DNA from: Panonychus citri
Lineage: Eukaryota; Arthropoda; Arachnida; Trombidiformes; Tetranychidae
Assembly (NCBI RefSeq): GCF_014898815.1
Contig: NW_026515529.1
Location: 297,148 to 361,147 of the forward strand
Reading direction: 5' to 3'
Length of the DNA: 64,000 nt
Shown here: in pieces, positions 23,132-36,344 of the stretch
Position numbering within the stretch: position 1 is the first letter of the stretch
Layout: every line of letters starts with the position of its first letter
The notes under the pieces: generated by a model
Seen by the model: only the letters and a program-made list of their open reading frames with translations
What the model was told of the DNA's origin: nothing
Database searches by the model: none
Made by a program: the position numbers and the translations under genes

Positions 23132-24392
23132 TTTGTCAAATTGTTGTTACCAAGGGAATAATAAACGATAATTGTTGAGATTTGAATTACACTAATTAAC
23201 GGTTTTTACTGATTTACTCCTTTTTGTTGTTTTGCTCACATTGGCTATTAAGATTGGTTTAAATTATGGTTAAATTAATCAGTGAATAATAATTTAAATG
23301 AAAAACAAAATACCTTGAGATGGATTATTGAGACAAATAGTAATCGTCCTATGGCTTTTGTTAGAGGGGGAATGTGACAAAATTGATTTAAATCAATCGA
23401 AGGTTTCAAAATTGATTGTTGTGAGAGAATAATTGTCATCTTGTTTTTTTTCCTTGTAACAATCAAATTTACACTTACAATGAATGACAATGGGTTAATT
23501 TAATCCTTTTCTCTGTCTCCATTTTTGACTTTTCTTCTCATCAATAACCATAATCATCGCCATGTTTTACTTTCAAATTTATATTGATTATCAAATATAA
23601 TTTTGACCATTATTTAGGTTATTTCCCATTTCCTTTCAATATTTCGGACACTGGCTAGTAAATTAATCATCCTTGTGAATTAACCATAAATTGCGAGTCG
23701 ATAAATTCAATTGAAGAAATCCAATTGAAATGGTGAACATAATCCAAACGGTAAAACCAATAATCTATTCTCATTGTGAAGAAAACATGGAGAAACCATA
23801 GAGAAGATCAAGACAACAACAGGTAATCATTTGTAGTCTATTAAATTAACATAAAATTGTCACTAGAAAAATTAAAATTACATATAACAATTAAGAAAAA
23901 GAATCAAAATTAATCACAATTAAAGGAGAAATGGTCGCCATCTATTACACAAGAAATCCAACTCTAAACAACACAGACAGAAAATAGAATAGAAAAAAAA
24001 CAAAAGAACATTTGTTTTTTTATTCTTTTCACTGGTAACACTTCACATTCACATTCGTCTAATTAATTATCACCAAAAAAAACCAATTGATTAAAAATTA
24101 GATGAAACAATCAACAGATGAACAAAAGATCAATTTGGTTACATGAGAAAAGAACATCAAATTTTACCGCTTTGGAAAATTTAAAATTCTTTTTATTATC
24201 CAATAGGAACTCGCCAAGTGGAGTTACATCAACACTTCACTTTGGTGACTCTTCATAAGGAACAACTTTTGTTTATCATTTTCTCTTAATTAGTTGTGGA
24301 TTTAATTTAATTTTCTGTTAATTGTTAACTTTTTTTCTTTCTTTTAAATTAACTTTAATTACTCACCTTTCCGGTGATTCCATTGAAATAAG
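23132..24392. other. Divergent intergenic region between TTC39 and PDIA6 genes
   Basis: About 1.26 kb between the two start codons must contain both promoters. No clear TATA box was identified. ORFs here are short and unconvincing. Confidence 0.45.
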
Positions 24393-25667
24393 ATGACATC
24401 TTTTAATTGTTATAATTTTTTCACTTTTTCTATTCTCTTTCTCTCCTGTTTGGTTTCATTTGGTTTCTCTTTGTATTCACCATCTTCTTCTGTAGTTGAT
24501 TTGACACCTTCCACTTTTGATGAGAAAGTTTTAGATTCTAAGACTGTTTGGATTGTTGAATTTTATGCTCCATGGTGTGGACATTGTAAATCGTTTGCTG
24601 TTGAGTATCAAAAGGCTGCCGATGCATTGAAAGGTATTGTTAAAGTTGGTGCGGTTGATGCTGATGCTCATGGTTCTTTGGGATCTAAATTTGGTATAAG
24701 AGGTTTTCCTACGGTGAAAATATTTGTTCCTGGTAAATCATCACCTATCGATTATCAGGGCCCTAGAACTGCCAAGGGTGTTGTTGATGCAGCTTTTCGT
24801 GAGTTACGTAAAATTGTCGATGATCGTGTTGATGGTAGAGAAGGTAAATCTAAATCGTCTGGTGGAAAAAACAATGTTATTGAGGTAACTGATTCCAATT
24901 TCAAAGAGACAGTTCTCCAAAGTAAGGAACCTTTCTTGTTGGAATTTTTTGCTCCTTGGTGTGGTCATTGTAAAAATTTGGAACCAATTTGGAAACAAGT
25001 TGCCGATGAATTGGCTGAAGATGAAGCTCCCGTTAAAATTGGTGCACTTGATGCTACCGTTCACACAATAAGTGCCAATGAATATGGAATCAAAGGTTTT
25101 CCAACCATTAAATTATTTATCGATGGTCAAGTAGAAGATTATGAAGGTGGTAGAAGTCGAACCGATATTCTTGATTATATTAAATCTAAAATAGCTGATC
25201 GAGTACCTCCACCAGAGATTAAACAAATTACCAGTGAGAAAACACTTACTGACAGTTGTGGTAAAGCTCAACTTTGTGTTATCAGTTTCTTACCTCACAT
25301 TTTAGATTGTGACTCTAAATGTAGAAATGATTATCTTGAAGTATTGAAACAAATCTCAGAGAAGCATAAAAAATATGGTTACCTTTGGGCTGAATCAGTG
25401 GCACAACCTAAATTGGAGGAATCACTTGGTGTTGGTGGTTTTGGTTATCCAGCAATGGTCGCGCTTAACATTCGTAAAATGAAATACTCTACCCTCAGGG
25501 GATCTTTCTCAGTTGAAGGTGTTCATGAATTTTTAAGAGACCTTAGCTATGGAAAAGGATCTTCAGTGCCCGTTCCAGGAGCCAAATTACCAACTATTGA
25601 TACAACCGACCCATGGGATGGTAAAGACGGTGAACTACCAACAATTTCACCATCAGATGAGCTTTAA
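24393..25667 (+). CDS. PDIA6: Protein disulfide-isomerase A6 / P5 homologue
   Basis: An intronless 424-residue ORF for an ER-lumen thiol oxidoreductase that forms and rearranges disulfides in secretory proteins. A signal peptide (residues 1-26) is followed by two thioredoxin a-type domains, each with the active site APWCGHCK (CGHC at 62-65 and 190-193) and a downstream cis-Pro motif (GFPT). A redox-inactive thioredoxin-like b domain runs from about 250 to 385, and an acidic tail ends in SDEL, a KDEL-type retrieval signal. Length and order match PDIA6/CaBP1 (about 440 residues in vertebrates). Two extra Cys pairs in the b domain (DSCGKAQLC, DCDSKC) also fit the family. The lack of introns contrasts with its neighbours, but nothing suggests a pseudogene. 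Confidence 0.95.
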   Translation: MTSFNCYNFFTFSILFLSCLVSFGFSLYSPSSSVVDLTPSTFDEKVLDSKTVWIVEFYAPWCGHCKSFAVEYQKAADALKGIVKVGAVDADAHGSLGSKFGIRGFPTVKIFVPGKSSPIDYQGPRTAKGVVDAAFRELRKIVDDRVDGREGKSKSSGGKNNVIEVTDSNFKETVLQSKEPFLLEFFAPWCGHCKNLEPIWKQVADELAEDEAPVKIGALDATVHTISANEYGIKGFPTIKLFIDGQVEDYEGGRSRTDILDYIKSKIADRVPPPEIKQITSEKTLTDSCGKAQLCVISFLPHILDCDSKCRNDYLEVLKQISEKHKKYGYLWAESVAQPKLEESLGVGGFGYPAMVALNIRKMKYSTLRGSFSVEGVHEFLRDLSYGKGSSVPVPGAKLPTIDTTDPWDGKDGELPTISPSDEL

Positions 25668-26090
25668 TAAGATATTACATCTTTCCCCTTGCTAATCTAA
25701 TGATTTAGCAAATTAAACGAAATCTTCCTCTTCCTCTGAAAACTTTTACCCTAAACACTTAATTGTAAACTAACTAGAATCTTTTTCTATATAATTGTTC
25801 ATTGTACACAATCCACTTTTGTCTAATCCGTTTAAACTAATCATCTGTTAAACTATTTATAATCAAGGTGATGGTAAGAGAGCGAAAACCAATCGATATA
25901 AAAAGGAAACTCAATCAAAATCGTCAACTAATTAACTTTCAACTCTAAAACATTGTCACTTCTCCACCAGTTAAAATCAACCAACTAATTGTTCAATCTT
26001 TTCCTTTTCAAACTCTCTCTCTTCTTTCCAGAGAAATCTCTCCCTCCCTCTCTTACATATTTAATTAACTCTCATAAAAAGAACAAAAAA

Positions 26091-26540
26091 ATGTACAAAC
26101 AATTAACACCTTCAATCTTTATTATTACAATTCTGATTGTTTCTTCATCAATTTCATCAGCAGAAATCGATGAACAAACGGAAAGACAACTCAAAGCTTC
26201 ACTTTACAGGTAAGAATTTATTATTATTATTGTGCGAATTTCATTTTAATTATTTTCTTTTTTTTTCTTTCATTTCAGTAATCGACTTGATATCAAGACA
26301 TTCATGAAGGTCCTTCGAACTTACCTTCCCGATAGAAGGACATTTAGAACATTTAATTTACTCGTTAATCAACATTGTTCATGTGGAGGAGATGATGGAA
26401 AGGATAAGAAGAACAAGAAGAACAAGAAAACCAAATTGTCCGCTGAAGGAAAATCGAAACGTTTCTACAAATCTCCTTATATCGAATCGAAATCATCTAA
26501 TCTATTTAAAGAGCACATTTTGCTTACACAACAACGATAA
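26091..26540 (+). CDS. Small secreted protein, orphan
   Basis: Two exons, 26091-26209 and 26279-26540, with a 69-bp GT-AG intron, encode 126 residues. The Met at 26091 follows an A-rich leader and opens a clear signal peptide (MYKQLTPSIFIITILIVSSSISSA). The mature chain starts acidic, then has an Arg/Leu-rich stretch (TFMKVLRTYLPDRRTFRTFNLLVNQ), two close cysteines (HCSCGG), a Lys/Asn-rich basic tract and a KSKRFYKS segment holding a possible dibasic cleavage site. I do not recognise the family. Possibilities include a peptide-hormone precursor or a small matrix protein; the sequence alone does not decide. An in-frame upstream Met at 25989 would bury the signal peptide and is less likely. Confidence 0.65.
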
Positions 26541-27151
26541 TCGAAATTGTAATTAAATTTAGAAATTGGTAGAAATTAACTTTCTATCAAATGGTCAGTT
26601 TAATTATCCATAATCTTCTTCATCATCAAGTCAATCTTCTTGTCTTTCAAAAGAAGAGATTTTCTATTTATTAATTTTTATGGATTAACTGATTTCTTGA
26701 TTATATTTAAAATAAATTTTTTATTTAAATTAACAGATTCGACTAATTGTTTGGAACAATTTGTTTCAATTAAATTTAATAAATCCTTTTATTTGAATTA
26801 ACCGCCAATCGAATCCTTCATTTCTATTGGTTAATCGGTTCGAGTGATTAAAAGTCAATCAGCTGTTGAAGTTTTCTGATCAACAAAATTAATTTAATTT
26901 AATCTTTATGTTTACTGTTAATCTCTCATGTGATTAATTAATATATTGATTAGAATTATAAAATGATGATTATGTGATAATCTATTTTGTTTTAAATCGT
27001 TGGTAAGCTCATCTTGTTAATTGATTTTCTTTTCTCTAACATTTATCACTTCCGATTTCCAGATTAATTTATATTCTAATTGTTTACTGATTTTCTTTAG
27101 GTCCATGAAATTGGCTTTAATTATCGGGAACAGTTAACAAAATCTTTCAAC

Positions 27152-27911
27152 ATGGATACTGATCTTATCAAGAAAACGCGTAAAAGTAAGTTGATCCAAG
27201 TGAGACTTATAGAAAGCTTAATGTAACCAAATTAGATTAAGATTCTGTCAAAATTAATCCCTAGAATTTGATTTCTTCATTAAGGTTTGATCTTTGTTTT
27301 TCTTTTAGCTTGTGAAAAAAACTCTGAGAGCTTATATATGATCGCCAATGAACCAACACTGGCCTGTTTCCGAATAGCTGAACATGTTTACAAAAGTGGC
27401 CCTCACATTCAGGAAAGAGGAGTAAGTATTAGTAATTACAACAATTGATTTAATTATTTTACCAAGAACTTAATCTCTATTCTATTATATGCATCAGGTT
27501 GAAATGAAAAAATTAGAAAATCAATTGAAAGGAGCTTGTTATGACTTGGATTATACTGTTAAAGCAATCAAATCAATGGAGAAAAGTAAAAACAACTTCA
27601 GCAAAATCAAAGATCTTTTAAAAGATGCTTTTTTCTATAAGCAGCAAATTGATTATGATAATAACGTTCGCTATCGAGTGGCCAATCGAGGAAATGACCA
27701 GCACCACAAAAGACAAGCAAATCAAAGATTCTCCGGTTCTTTTGACATTCCATCATTCATATCATCTCATTTACCTTCATCACCATCGACCTCAATGATG
27801 TCTTCAGGTTCCTTGGTTCGATCAGATTCTGTTCCTCCAACAAAATCCAAACCATCATCACCTAAAAGCGAAAACAATCAGCCAAATAAACCATCAGAAC
27901 AATCGAATTAA
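27152..27911 (+). CDS. BORCS8: BLOC-1-related complex subunit 8 (BORCS8) homologue
   Basis: Three exons, 27152-27185, 27309-27421 and 27498-27911, give 186 residues. The core MIANEPTLACFRIAEHVYKS, followed by an amphipathic helix with GACYDLDYTVKAIKSM, matches the conserved region of BORCS8/MEF2BNB (LANEPSVALYRLQEHV... YTVEYACSAVKNL in vertebrates, from memory). BORC sits on the lysosomal surface and recruits Arl8 and kinesin for outward lysosome movement. The vertebrate protein is about 119 residues; here a Ser/Pro-rich tail of about 70 residues is added, likely disordered. A 5' UTR exon may begin after the TTTAG at about 27100. Confidence 0.85.
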
Positions 27912-30182
27912 AACTTAATATTCTTTTAAGATTGTCCATCATCATGTCAGCATCCGGAATGAAATGATCTTCATGGTTACCATTTCAATCCCAATTCAGG
28001 GTCAAGTGACATCGAGAAAGAGAGAGAGAGAGATGAAGATCTTGATAAATTTCAAAGGAAGAGAAATCTTGATGGCGCGAAAATAGATGAAACAAATATC
28101 GATTTCTCTCCAAGAAGATGATCAGAGGATCAACAAGGAACCACTCCCAAAAAAAGATGATGACACAGAACTGAAGTCAACTCCCAACACGATGAATACC
28201 ATTGGATTTTCCCACCTTCTCATCTTCCTTTAGATTTTTTTCTTCCTCGAATCAATTTATCGAATCAAGAACAATCATCAGTCGCTTTACAGTATCACGA
28301 ATCAAAGATTAGCATAATCATCTCTGAGTCGTCGTCATCATTAATCCAGTTGTAAAAACAGATTATCGATTCGCTGATTATGTTGGACCATGAAAGAAAT
28401 GACTCATTTAAATTACAATCAAACACTTAAATTGTTTCCTATTGGAAATGTTATCAACCTTTGTAATATTATCTTTTTTTGTGTTGATTTAAGGAGAGTC
28501 TCTATCTCTCTCTCTCAGACTAACATTTAATTGTAATAATTAACCGGAAGACTTAATCAACCTGTTAATTACTTATAATCTCCAATGATTTAAATCTTAA
28601 TTTCTTTGAAAATTTCACCAACTGTGATCATCGGAATATCAATTGCCCAAAAACTATCATAACTGTTAAATGATTAACTAATCTTTTCATTCATATTCAA
28701 TGCAATTTATTAATCATCAAAATTTTCTACATTTTTTTCAGCAACTTGATCACAATTGAAGTTACAATTAACTCCCAAATTGAACATGTTTATCTAGTTT
28801 TAATTAAATTACAAATTCGTGATTAAACTAATCACAAATAGAGCATGAAGGGCCCAAGTTAATTCACCAAACGATCGGACAATTAACTAACTAACAACAA
28901 TAAATTAACTGAAAAAAAGTTTCAAAATTGTCTCGATTAACAATAATAACAATTATAATTCACAGATTTGTTTATTTAATCATCAACTAATCATTTGTTA
29001 TCCTCACTTACAATTAGACATTTACACAAGACAAATTATCACACAATTTAGGTTAAAATTGCAAATTAAAATAACAATTAGCCTTAAATCAAATTAATAA
29101 TTAATTAGACGAGTTAATCAATAATCAATTTATAAACTGCATCAATATTCAAGGGCCACAATTGATTGTCATTCAAACAGTTAACCTTTAAAGGTTAATT
29201 GTTGATAGAAAAAGATATTAACCTGATTGTTAAATTGTTGCAAATTATGTTCAATGTCATTTACCTTTAACTGCAACAATTAACAGATAATTAAACTAAC
29301 CAATGTTAACCTATTCTTAGTTGATATCGGACATTGGCTTTAATTGAATCTACAAGTTCATCACATTAAAAAACGTTAATTGTTACCCTTAGGTACCAAA
29401 TCACAATCAATTGAATTGTTAATTGTTACATGAGAGACCAGAAAATATAATAATAATAATTAAAATTATGTCTCTTTTTTTCCGGAAAAAGATGAAAAAA
29501 TAAATAATTAAATTGTGACCGCGACAAAATTGTAACAATCAAAATTAATTATAACAAAAAAAAGATACGTTAACATCATCATCTCATAGGTAACATGATA
29601 ATCACAATGACGGATGTAAATTGTTAACAATTTGAATTAAATTTGTAATAACAATCAACAAAATGAAAATGGTTAAATAATAATCTCAATGATGAGAAGT
29701 GAATTAAAATATTAAATTGTCAACTCTTCCTAGTCCAAAGTTGGTGTTGTTTGGGTTAATTTAAATGTTTCTCTTTCTTTTAGGTTTATCATCATTTCTC
29801 ATCCTATTTAATTGTTCATCATCATCATCATCATGAGAATCAACAATGAACATGGGATGAGGATGATAAATATACATATAGAAAGAGAACTCACTTAACC
29901 ATATCATCCTCATCACCTTTTTCTCATCTCCCTCACAATTTATCATCTCCCATTTATCCTCATCTCGATTCTTACAAACTTTTAATTCATTTGATTCGTA
30001 ATTAAATCACCAACAATCAATTTCTAATCCTTAATCGTTTTAATCGTTCAATCATCGTTTCGACTAATTGATGTTTACAAGATTAATTGTGCTAATTGTT
30101 TCAGTTTTGGTGATATGCTTTGTGATTAGTGGTTCAAATTAAAGTTAATTACAATTTTCCACTGGTTGATTAACCATCGATC
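27912..30182. other. Intergenic, BORCS8 3' UTR and spacer
   Basis: No supported gene. The AT-rich part (28400-29700) is full of AATTGT/ACAATT words; a (GA)n run lies at about 28016-28032. The short ORF at 29761-29946 has no coding features. Confidence 0.5.
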
Positions 30183-33100
30183 ATGAACAATTTGCTAATC
30201 ATGGTTCCATTGGTTTCGTTTCTTGCCGCTCTCCGAATATTATCTGAAGGTGAGTAATCAGCCCTTGTTGCCCTAATTGTGTCCATCAATTTACTTAATT
30301 GTTATTCATTATTTAATAAAGGTTTGAATTGAAAACAGCTTAACTCATTAGAGCTAAGGTCTAAATAGTTAAACGAAAAGAGCTAAAGTGAATTTGAATC
30401 CGTTGAATATTTGACGGAGTGAATTTGGATGAATTCTGACTCTCTGAGTCTTATTCAACCATTCAAAAATCATCTAAATTTGCCTTAAATTAAACAAACA
30501 AATATGTATCGTGACATCTAAATTGTCTTCTCTAATTTAGCTGTTTCGATCTTAGCTCTTAATAGTTAGCTGTTTAGAACCTTTACCGTTTTCATCGATT
30601 GATTAGAACTTCAATTTCATTCTGATTAAGTCTTTGGTTCCGTCTAAAACATATCATCAGCTAATCAGTGATTACAATTAAATTTTAAAGTTGATGACCG
30701 TCAAGGCTGGAAATTGATTAGTTACAATTAACAAAAAGGATTTAATTGTTTAAGGCTGACCTTTTACTATTAATAAACAAACAAGAAGGGAACAAACAAT
30801 TTAAACAATTAATCAAAACAATGAAAATTCAATGATAATAGAAATTTCCAATTCTAATTATATTATTCTGGACTAATTATCATTTAAATGGGACATTTCC
30901 GTCCGTCATTTAATTAATTTCAAGGTTCATTATTGTCTCTCCCTATGTACTTTTAATTGTAACAATCAAAACTGACCAATAGTTTGAACCATTGAACATA
31001 ACAAAGTCCATATTAAAGTTACTGACCATGATAATTTAAATCATCTAAGGTTAGATAATCAAGATAATCAGCAACAGAATTGAAAATGATTCCTGAAACA
31101 ATTTAGCTTAATTGTTGTTAATTGTTTCTTTCTGTTACAATTCAGCAACAAGTTGTAATAATGGGCTAGGGAAATTGGCATTCGAAAAAATTTCGGACCA
31201 CCGTTTAAGTGGATCTTCAAATACAAATTTTGGAAATAAAGGTGAAAGAGAGTTGGTGAGTATTGGAATCAATTGATTTGCTTAATTGTTACAATGGTTT
31301 GGTTTTTAATTTTTTTCTATTGTTACAATTATCAGATCACTAGAAGTGAAGCTCCAATTAAGGTGCTCGAAGAGTGTCTTCGTCGGTGCCAAGAAGATAA
31401 AGTTTCGGTCATCGAAAATTGTTTGTCCTTTGACTTTGCCCCCGGGGCTCGTCGATCGTCACCTTTTCATTCAAATGACCAAAACGGATTAAATCATGTA
31501 AGTGACCTCATTCCTCTGATCATCCAATCTACAGATTGATTAATTCTGTCTTCGATTAATTTTCCAGCCTGGATCAGGTCGATTGTCGGCTGAATATGAG
31601 GAATCACAATGTATCCTCTATGGAGATCGTGCTAGTCCTGATGGAGGTGAATCGCTAGTCAAACAAGACAACGCTTGGCACTTTAACGAAGTCTGTCTTA
31701 ATTGTGAGTAGTTTTAAGGCCACTTTCGATTCAGTTGCTAATTGTGTCAAGTTTTTCTCGTTCGTAGCTCAAAAATTAAATGGCGACTGTTCCAATCGTT
31801 TGTATACATTTGAACGAATCCCTGGATTTAAATTTGAAGGAACCAAAGATAAAGAAATTTTCACTTCTAATCGAACTGAATGTTCAGATCGTTGTTTAGA
31901 TGAGGCCGAATTCCCGTGTAGATCAGCTTCCTACGATCGAACCAATTCAAAGTGTCGCTTAAGTCGAGAAACTCGATCATCAAATTCCAGAGCATTTACA
32001 ATTGATTCTAATTCTGATTATATGGAAAATATGTGTCTCAAAGGTAATTAAATTGTTCCAACTAATCAACTAATTTCCAACTGTTCAAAGTGATCAATCT
32101 AATCGTTTACCTTGATTGTTTAGGGTCGGAAATTTGCTCGTCAACTGTTTCCATCATTGAACCAGGTAAGGAATTGGAAGGTCAATTTGAACGGGATTTA
32201 CTTACGGCCAACGATCTGAACGAATGTTCAAATTTATGTAAACGGGCACTTGAGGAAAAGGGTTTCATGTGCCGGTCATTTAACTACGATGATCAAGGTA
32301 AAACTTGTATTCTTTACGATGAAGATCCAGCTCTTCAATCAGAATTAAATGGTGACCTGAACCCGTCGTCGAATCAAATTAATCGTCGACCATTGAAACA
32401 ATCAGCTGGTAATTACTACAGAGTTTTATGTGTCGACTCAGAGAGAGGTAAATATTTATTAGCTCGAGTTAATTGTTAATTGTCTTCTTTAATTGATGAC
32501 GATCAACTAATGGAATTAATTTCAATCTAATAGACGCTGCAATGTCCAATACGACACTTGAATGTTATCGTCGTAAACGATTAGATGGTCCACATGAGGT
32601 CGAAATTACTGCCTATTCTTTTTATAATTGTCTCGAAGAGTGTACCCGTCGGTACTCTCGAAATTGTAAATCGGTTGAATATTCATCTTCGACGAAATCG
32701 TGTCGATTTAGTTCCGGAGAAATGGCGGATATGTGGCATTCGAACCTTGTTGATGATCCATCTTACGATTATTACAAATTCTTATGGCGTAAGTATAATA
32801 ATTTCATCGATTGTGAGTTAATTGTTGAAATGGAAGTTTAAATTTAACTTGTTTGAACATTTTATAGACCGTACAATGGATGAGAATCAAATTTTCTCAG
32901 GTCAACATCAAATCGTTCAAGCACAAATGTCTCCCTATGGATATAATTTCCCTGCCCCTGGTTTACCTGGTTTCTCACCTGAGCATCATGGTCCACCTCA
33001 GATTCCTGGGTCACCTCTTCATCCTGGTCAACCCATGAGACCAATGGGAGTTTCACCGATAGCACCAGCGGGTGCACCAGGTTGGCCTCAAACACCACAA

Positions 33101-35778
33101 TCTTTATGGAGAGGTGATGATCATCATCGCGGTGGTTATGGGTTTGAAAGGAATCATCCGAGTTTCACCTTTAATCCAAATCAACATGATTTCCGGATTA
33201 AACAGGCACAATTTCCGGTTAATCCTTACAATAGTTTTGGTAAGAAAAACTTTTTTTTTTACTTCATCAATTGTCTCATTCATTTAATCACAATTAACAA
33301 TTAAATTGGATTTTCAGCTCATCGTAACTATCCACCTATGCAATCAGGATCTCCACAAGGTTATCCTTTCGGCCTTCCCCCTGGTCATCCCAATCAACAT
33401 GGACCTTCAAGTGTTTCCTCATCCGTCACAATTAACGGTAATTCTGGTTCACCTTCATCTTCATCATCATCTTCATCATCTTCACAAGGTTCACCTTCCT
33501 CAGGCTCTTTATCCCCACCACCAAGTTTAATGGGTCCACCGATACCACCAAGTCACATTATCCCTTATCATTCAATCGGGTTACCTGTTCCTCCTCCGTC
33601 AGCACTTCCGGCAGGAATTCATGCCAACAGTATTGTCCCTCCGCCTCCACAACCACAGCCTGCACCTTTTGCTCATCCCCCATTCTTTCAAGATCGTTGT
33701 AAATTCAATCCCGCCAATGGTCCTCCCGGTGTAGCGGGTGCTCTTGTTGGTCCACCTGCAAGTGGAATTGGTAATCGATTCAATCGTATTGGCTTTGGAA
33801 CGCGACTCAGAAGTACTTATATCTTTAAAATAGTTCGAGCCGAGCGATTGGAAGACTGTGAGAGACAGTGTGTTGAATCGCGTGATTATCTTTGTGCATC
33901 ATTCAATTTCCGTGGTTTCTTTGCTGCCGATAATTGTGAACTCTCACAATACGATTCGAAACAATTTAAACTCGATAATCCGGCTTACTTTGAACAAGCG
34001 ACACAATTTGATTATTATGAGCGAGATGGTTTCGGTGCTGGTGGCCTAGGTTTTCCCGCTGAGTGTCTCGAAGTGACACAAACTTGTACTCCGGAGGGAA
34101 TGGAGTTCACACTTAAAACGCCTGAAGGTTTCTTTGGACGTATCTACACTTATGGATTTTACGATTCTTGCTTCTATGATGGTAATGGTGGTTCGGTCTC
34201 AGTGCTAAGGATATCACGAGCCAACGGGTTCCCACGATGTGGTACTCAACAGTACGGCGATGCAATGACCAATATCGTGGTTGTACAGTTCAACGATTAT
34301 GTTCAAACGAGTCGAGATAAAAAGTACAATTTGACTTGTTACTTTTCGGGTCCCGGTGAGGCCGTTGTCACATCAAACTATTTGGACACTAAGACTGACG
34401 GGTAAGCATTTAAACAATCATTTCTAAAAGTAAATCAACTAATCAACTCATCGATTTGATTAACTATTCCAGGCGATACCCAACACAAATTGAACATTTA
34501 CCAGCCCAGAATATTCTGACCTCGAATGTGGTTCTTCGTATTCTTTACCGGGGAACTCCGACCAATACCATCGTTGTCGGTGATCTATTGACCTTTCGAT
34601 TAGAGGCCCGAGGTCAATGTAAGCGATTAAACTAATTACGAGTACAATTGATTTCTAAACTTTTGTTGTTCTTTGTAAACTATTTTGTTTTAGATCGTTA
34701 CGATTACTTCAACAGCGACATTTTTGCGACGAATGTGATTGCCAAGGATCCATACACTGGTCGACAAGTACATCTAATTGATTCTCGAGGGTAAATTACC
34801 ATTTTAATTGTAACAATTTAAACGTTTTAACTGTTGTCATTCAAATTCTTTATTCAGATGTCCAGTTGATCTTTACGTTTTCCCCGAACTCCACAAAACT
34901 CCGGACGGAGCATTGGAAGCGGAATTTTATGCATTCAAAATTCCCGATTCAAATTTCCTTGTTTTCCAGGCCACAGTCCGAACATGTAGAGGACCTTGTG
35001 AACCGGTAATTAACCTTGTAAATTAGAGTAAACTGTCATTAAAATTTATCGAAATTTTCTCTTTATAACTTTTAGGTGATCTGTTCTGATCGAGGTCGAG
35101 GCCCAGGTTCATTTCCTTCATGGGGAAAACGACGACGACGTCGAGGAATCTCAGATTCTGAGAGTATCAATGTAACAACAAATTACCTTCGAGAAGGTGA
35201 CGAGGCACCAATAGAAAATGATTCCGAGTCCACTAATTCAACGGGCGACGGAGAAGAGGAAGTTCATGAATTGTTACGAGTTTACCTTTCGAGAGCCGAT
35301 ATTCCCTCACCCGAGTCCAAGCCATTGGTGATGGTCGAAGCGCCCAAAATATGTGTCGCATCTTCCGGTTATTATGCTTTAATCACAACGATCACAATTC
35401 TGGTTTCCATTATAATCGCAATGTTAATTGCAGCATTTTTAGTCTTCAAACAAAGTAAAAGACTCTCAGTAAGTTGACCATCAACTAATTTTGTTAATTG
35501 TCTCTCCTAATTGTCCACTTTCATCTCTCTCTCTCTCTTTCTCTTACAATCAGCTAAATCAATCGGGAGGTTTAAACGGTTCGGCTCAACTTTGTTCAAA
35601 TTTGTACGTTACACCGATGGCGAAAAACAGTTCCGCCGGAGGCTGTTCTGATTTCGATGATCCTAGTGAACCAATTTACACCGATCCCTCGTTGTTTGAG
35701 CGATCTCGAAGCCTACGAAGTGTGACCTTAACTACCTGTGGTAAAGGCGATTCTGGATTCATCGTTGATCACCATTAA
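30183..35778 (+). CDS. PAN- and ZP-domain transmembrane protein (nompA/trynity-like)
   Basis: Fourteen exons (30183-30249, 31146-31255, 31336-31497, 31568-31703, 31768-32043, 32124-32447, 32534-32788, 32868-33239, 33318-34401, 34473-34618, 34694-34790, 34858-35005, 35076-35468, 35554-35778) join in phase to 1264 residues. After a signal peptide come four PAN/apple-type modules: one over exons 2-4, then one each in exons 5, 6 and 7, with Cys patterns such as CSDRCLDEAEFPCRS. A Pro/Gly/Ser-rich linker (about 460-700) leads to a fifth PAN (CERQCVESRDYLCASFNF), and a ZP domain runs from ECLEVTQTC to TCRGPCEPVIC. A furin-like RRRRR site at about 1078-1082, a membrane segment (about 1158-1182) and a roughly 80-residue cytoplasmic tail follow. 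Such proteins polymerise in the apical extracellular matrix of arthropod epidermis and sense organs. The exact orthologue (nompA, trynity, neo, nyo) is not decided. Confidence 0.88.
30333..30575. repeat. MITE-like foldback sequence in intron 1 of the ZP gene
   Basis: Left arm aaacagcttaactcattag..., 30333-30361, matches the reverse complement of 30548-30575 (gatcttagctcttaatag...gctgttt) over about 28 bases with a few differences. The 243-bp unit is non-coding. No clear target-site duplication was found, so transposition is not proven. Confidence 0.45.
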
Positions 35779-36344
35779 CGAAAATCAATCAATAATAACT
35801 CACCAGAATTTACTAATCTTTCCCTAATCACAATTCAATTTAGTTCATCGTCTTTTCAATCACCACAATTTTCCTAATATTCTGATTAATAACAATTCCA
35901 ATATTATGTCAACAATTACTGAACATTGAGACTCGATATATTAATTATACACCAATAGAAGTTTAAATTTTTCATTTCAATTTATAAATAAACAATTAAA
36001 GACAATTAAAATATTCTCATCCCATTTGGAATAGATTTCCAATCAAATTTAATTGTCGTTTACTAATAACAATCTAGTAGATTGATCAAGGTGAAAATGT
36101 GTTGGCTGTTGATTGAAAACGAGAGAGAGAGAGATAATTGATTATTTGATTAATATAACAATTAACGATAATTTTATATATAATATAATATAATTTATCC
36201 ACTGAAATGAACAACATTACAAAATGATGATTAAGTTACAAATAAATAGATTGATAGATTGATTGTTGATTAACCGATGGCAGGAGAGGAAGAAATAATT
36301 TAATAATCCGTTGATCGGTTGATTAACGTGCATTTGGTGGCAAA
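35779..36344. other. Convergent intergenic region, 3' UTRs
   Basis: Contains an AATAAA at 35987-35992 suited to the ZP gene, then an AT-rich spacer with a short GA run at about 36121-36134 before the fucosyltransferase stop codon. Confidence 0.5.
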
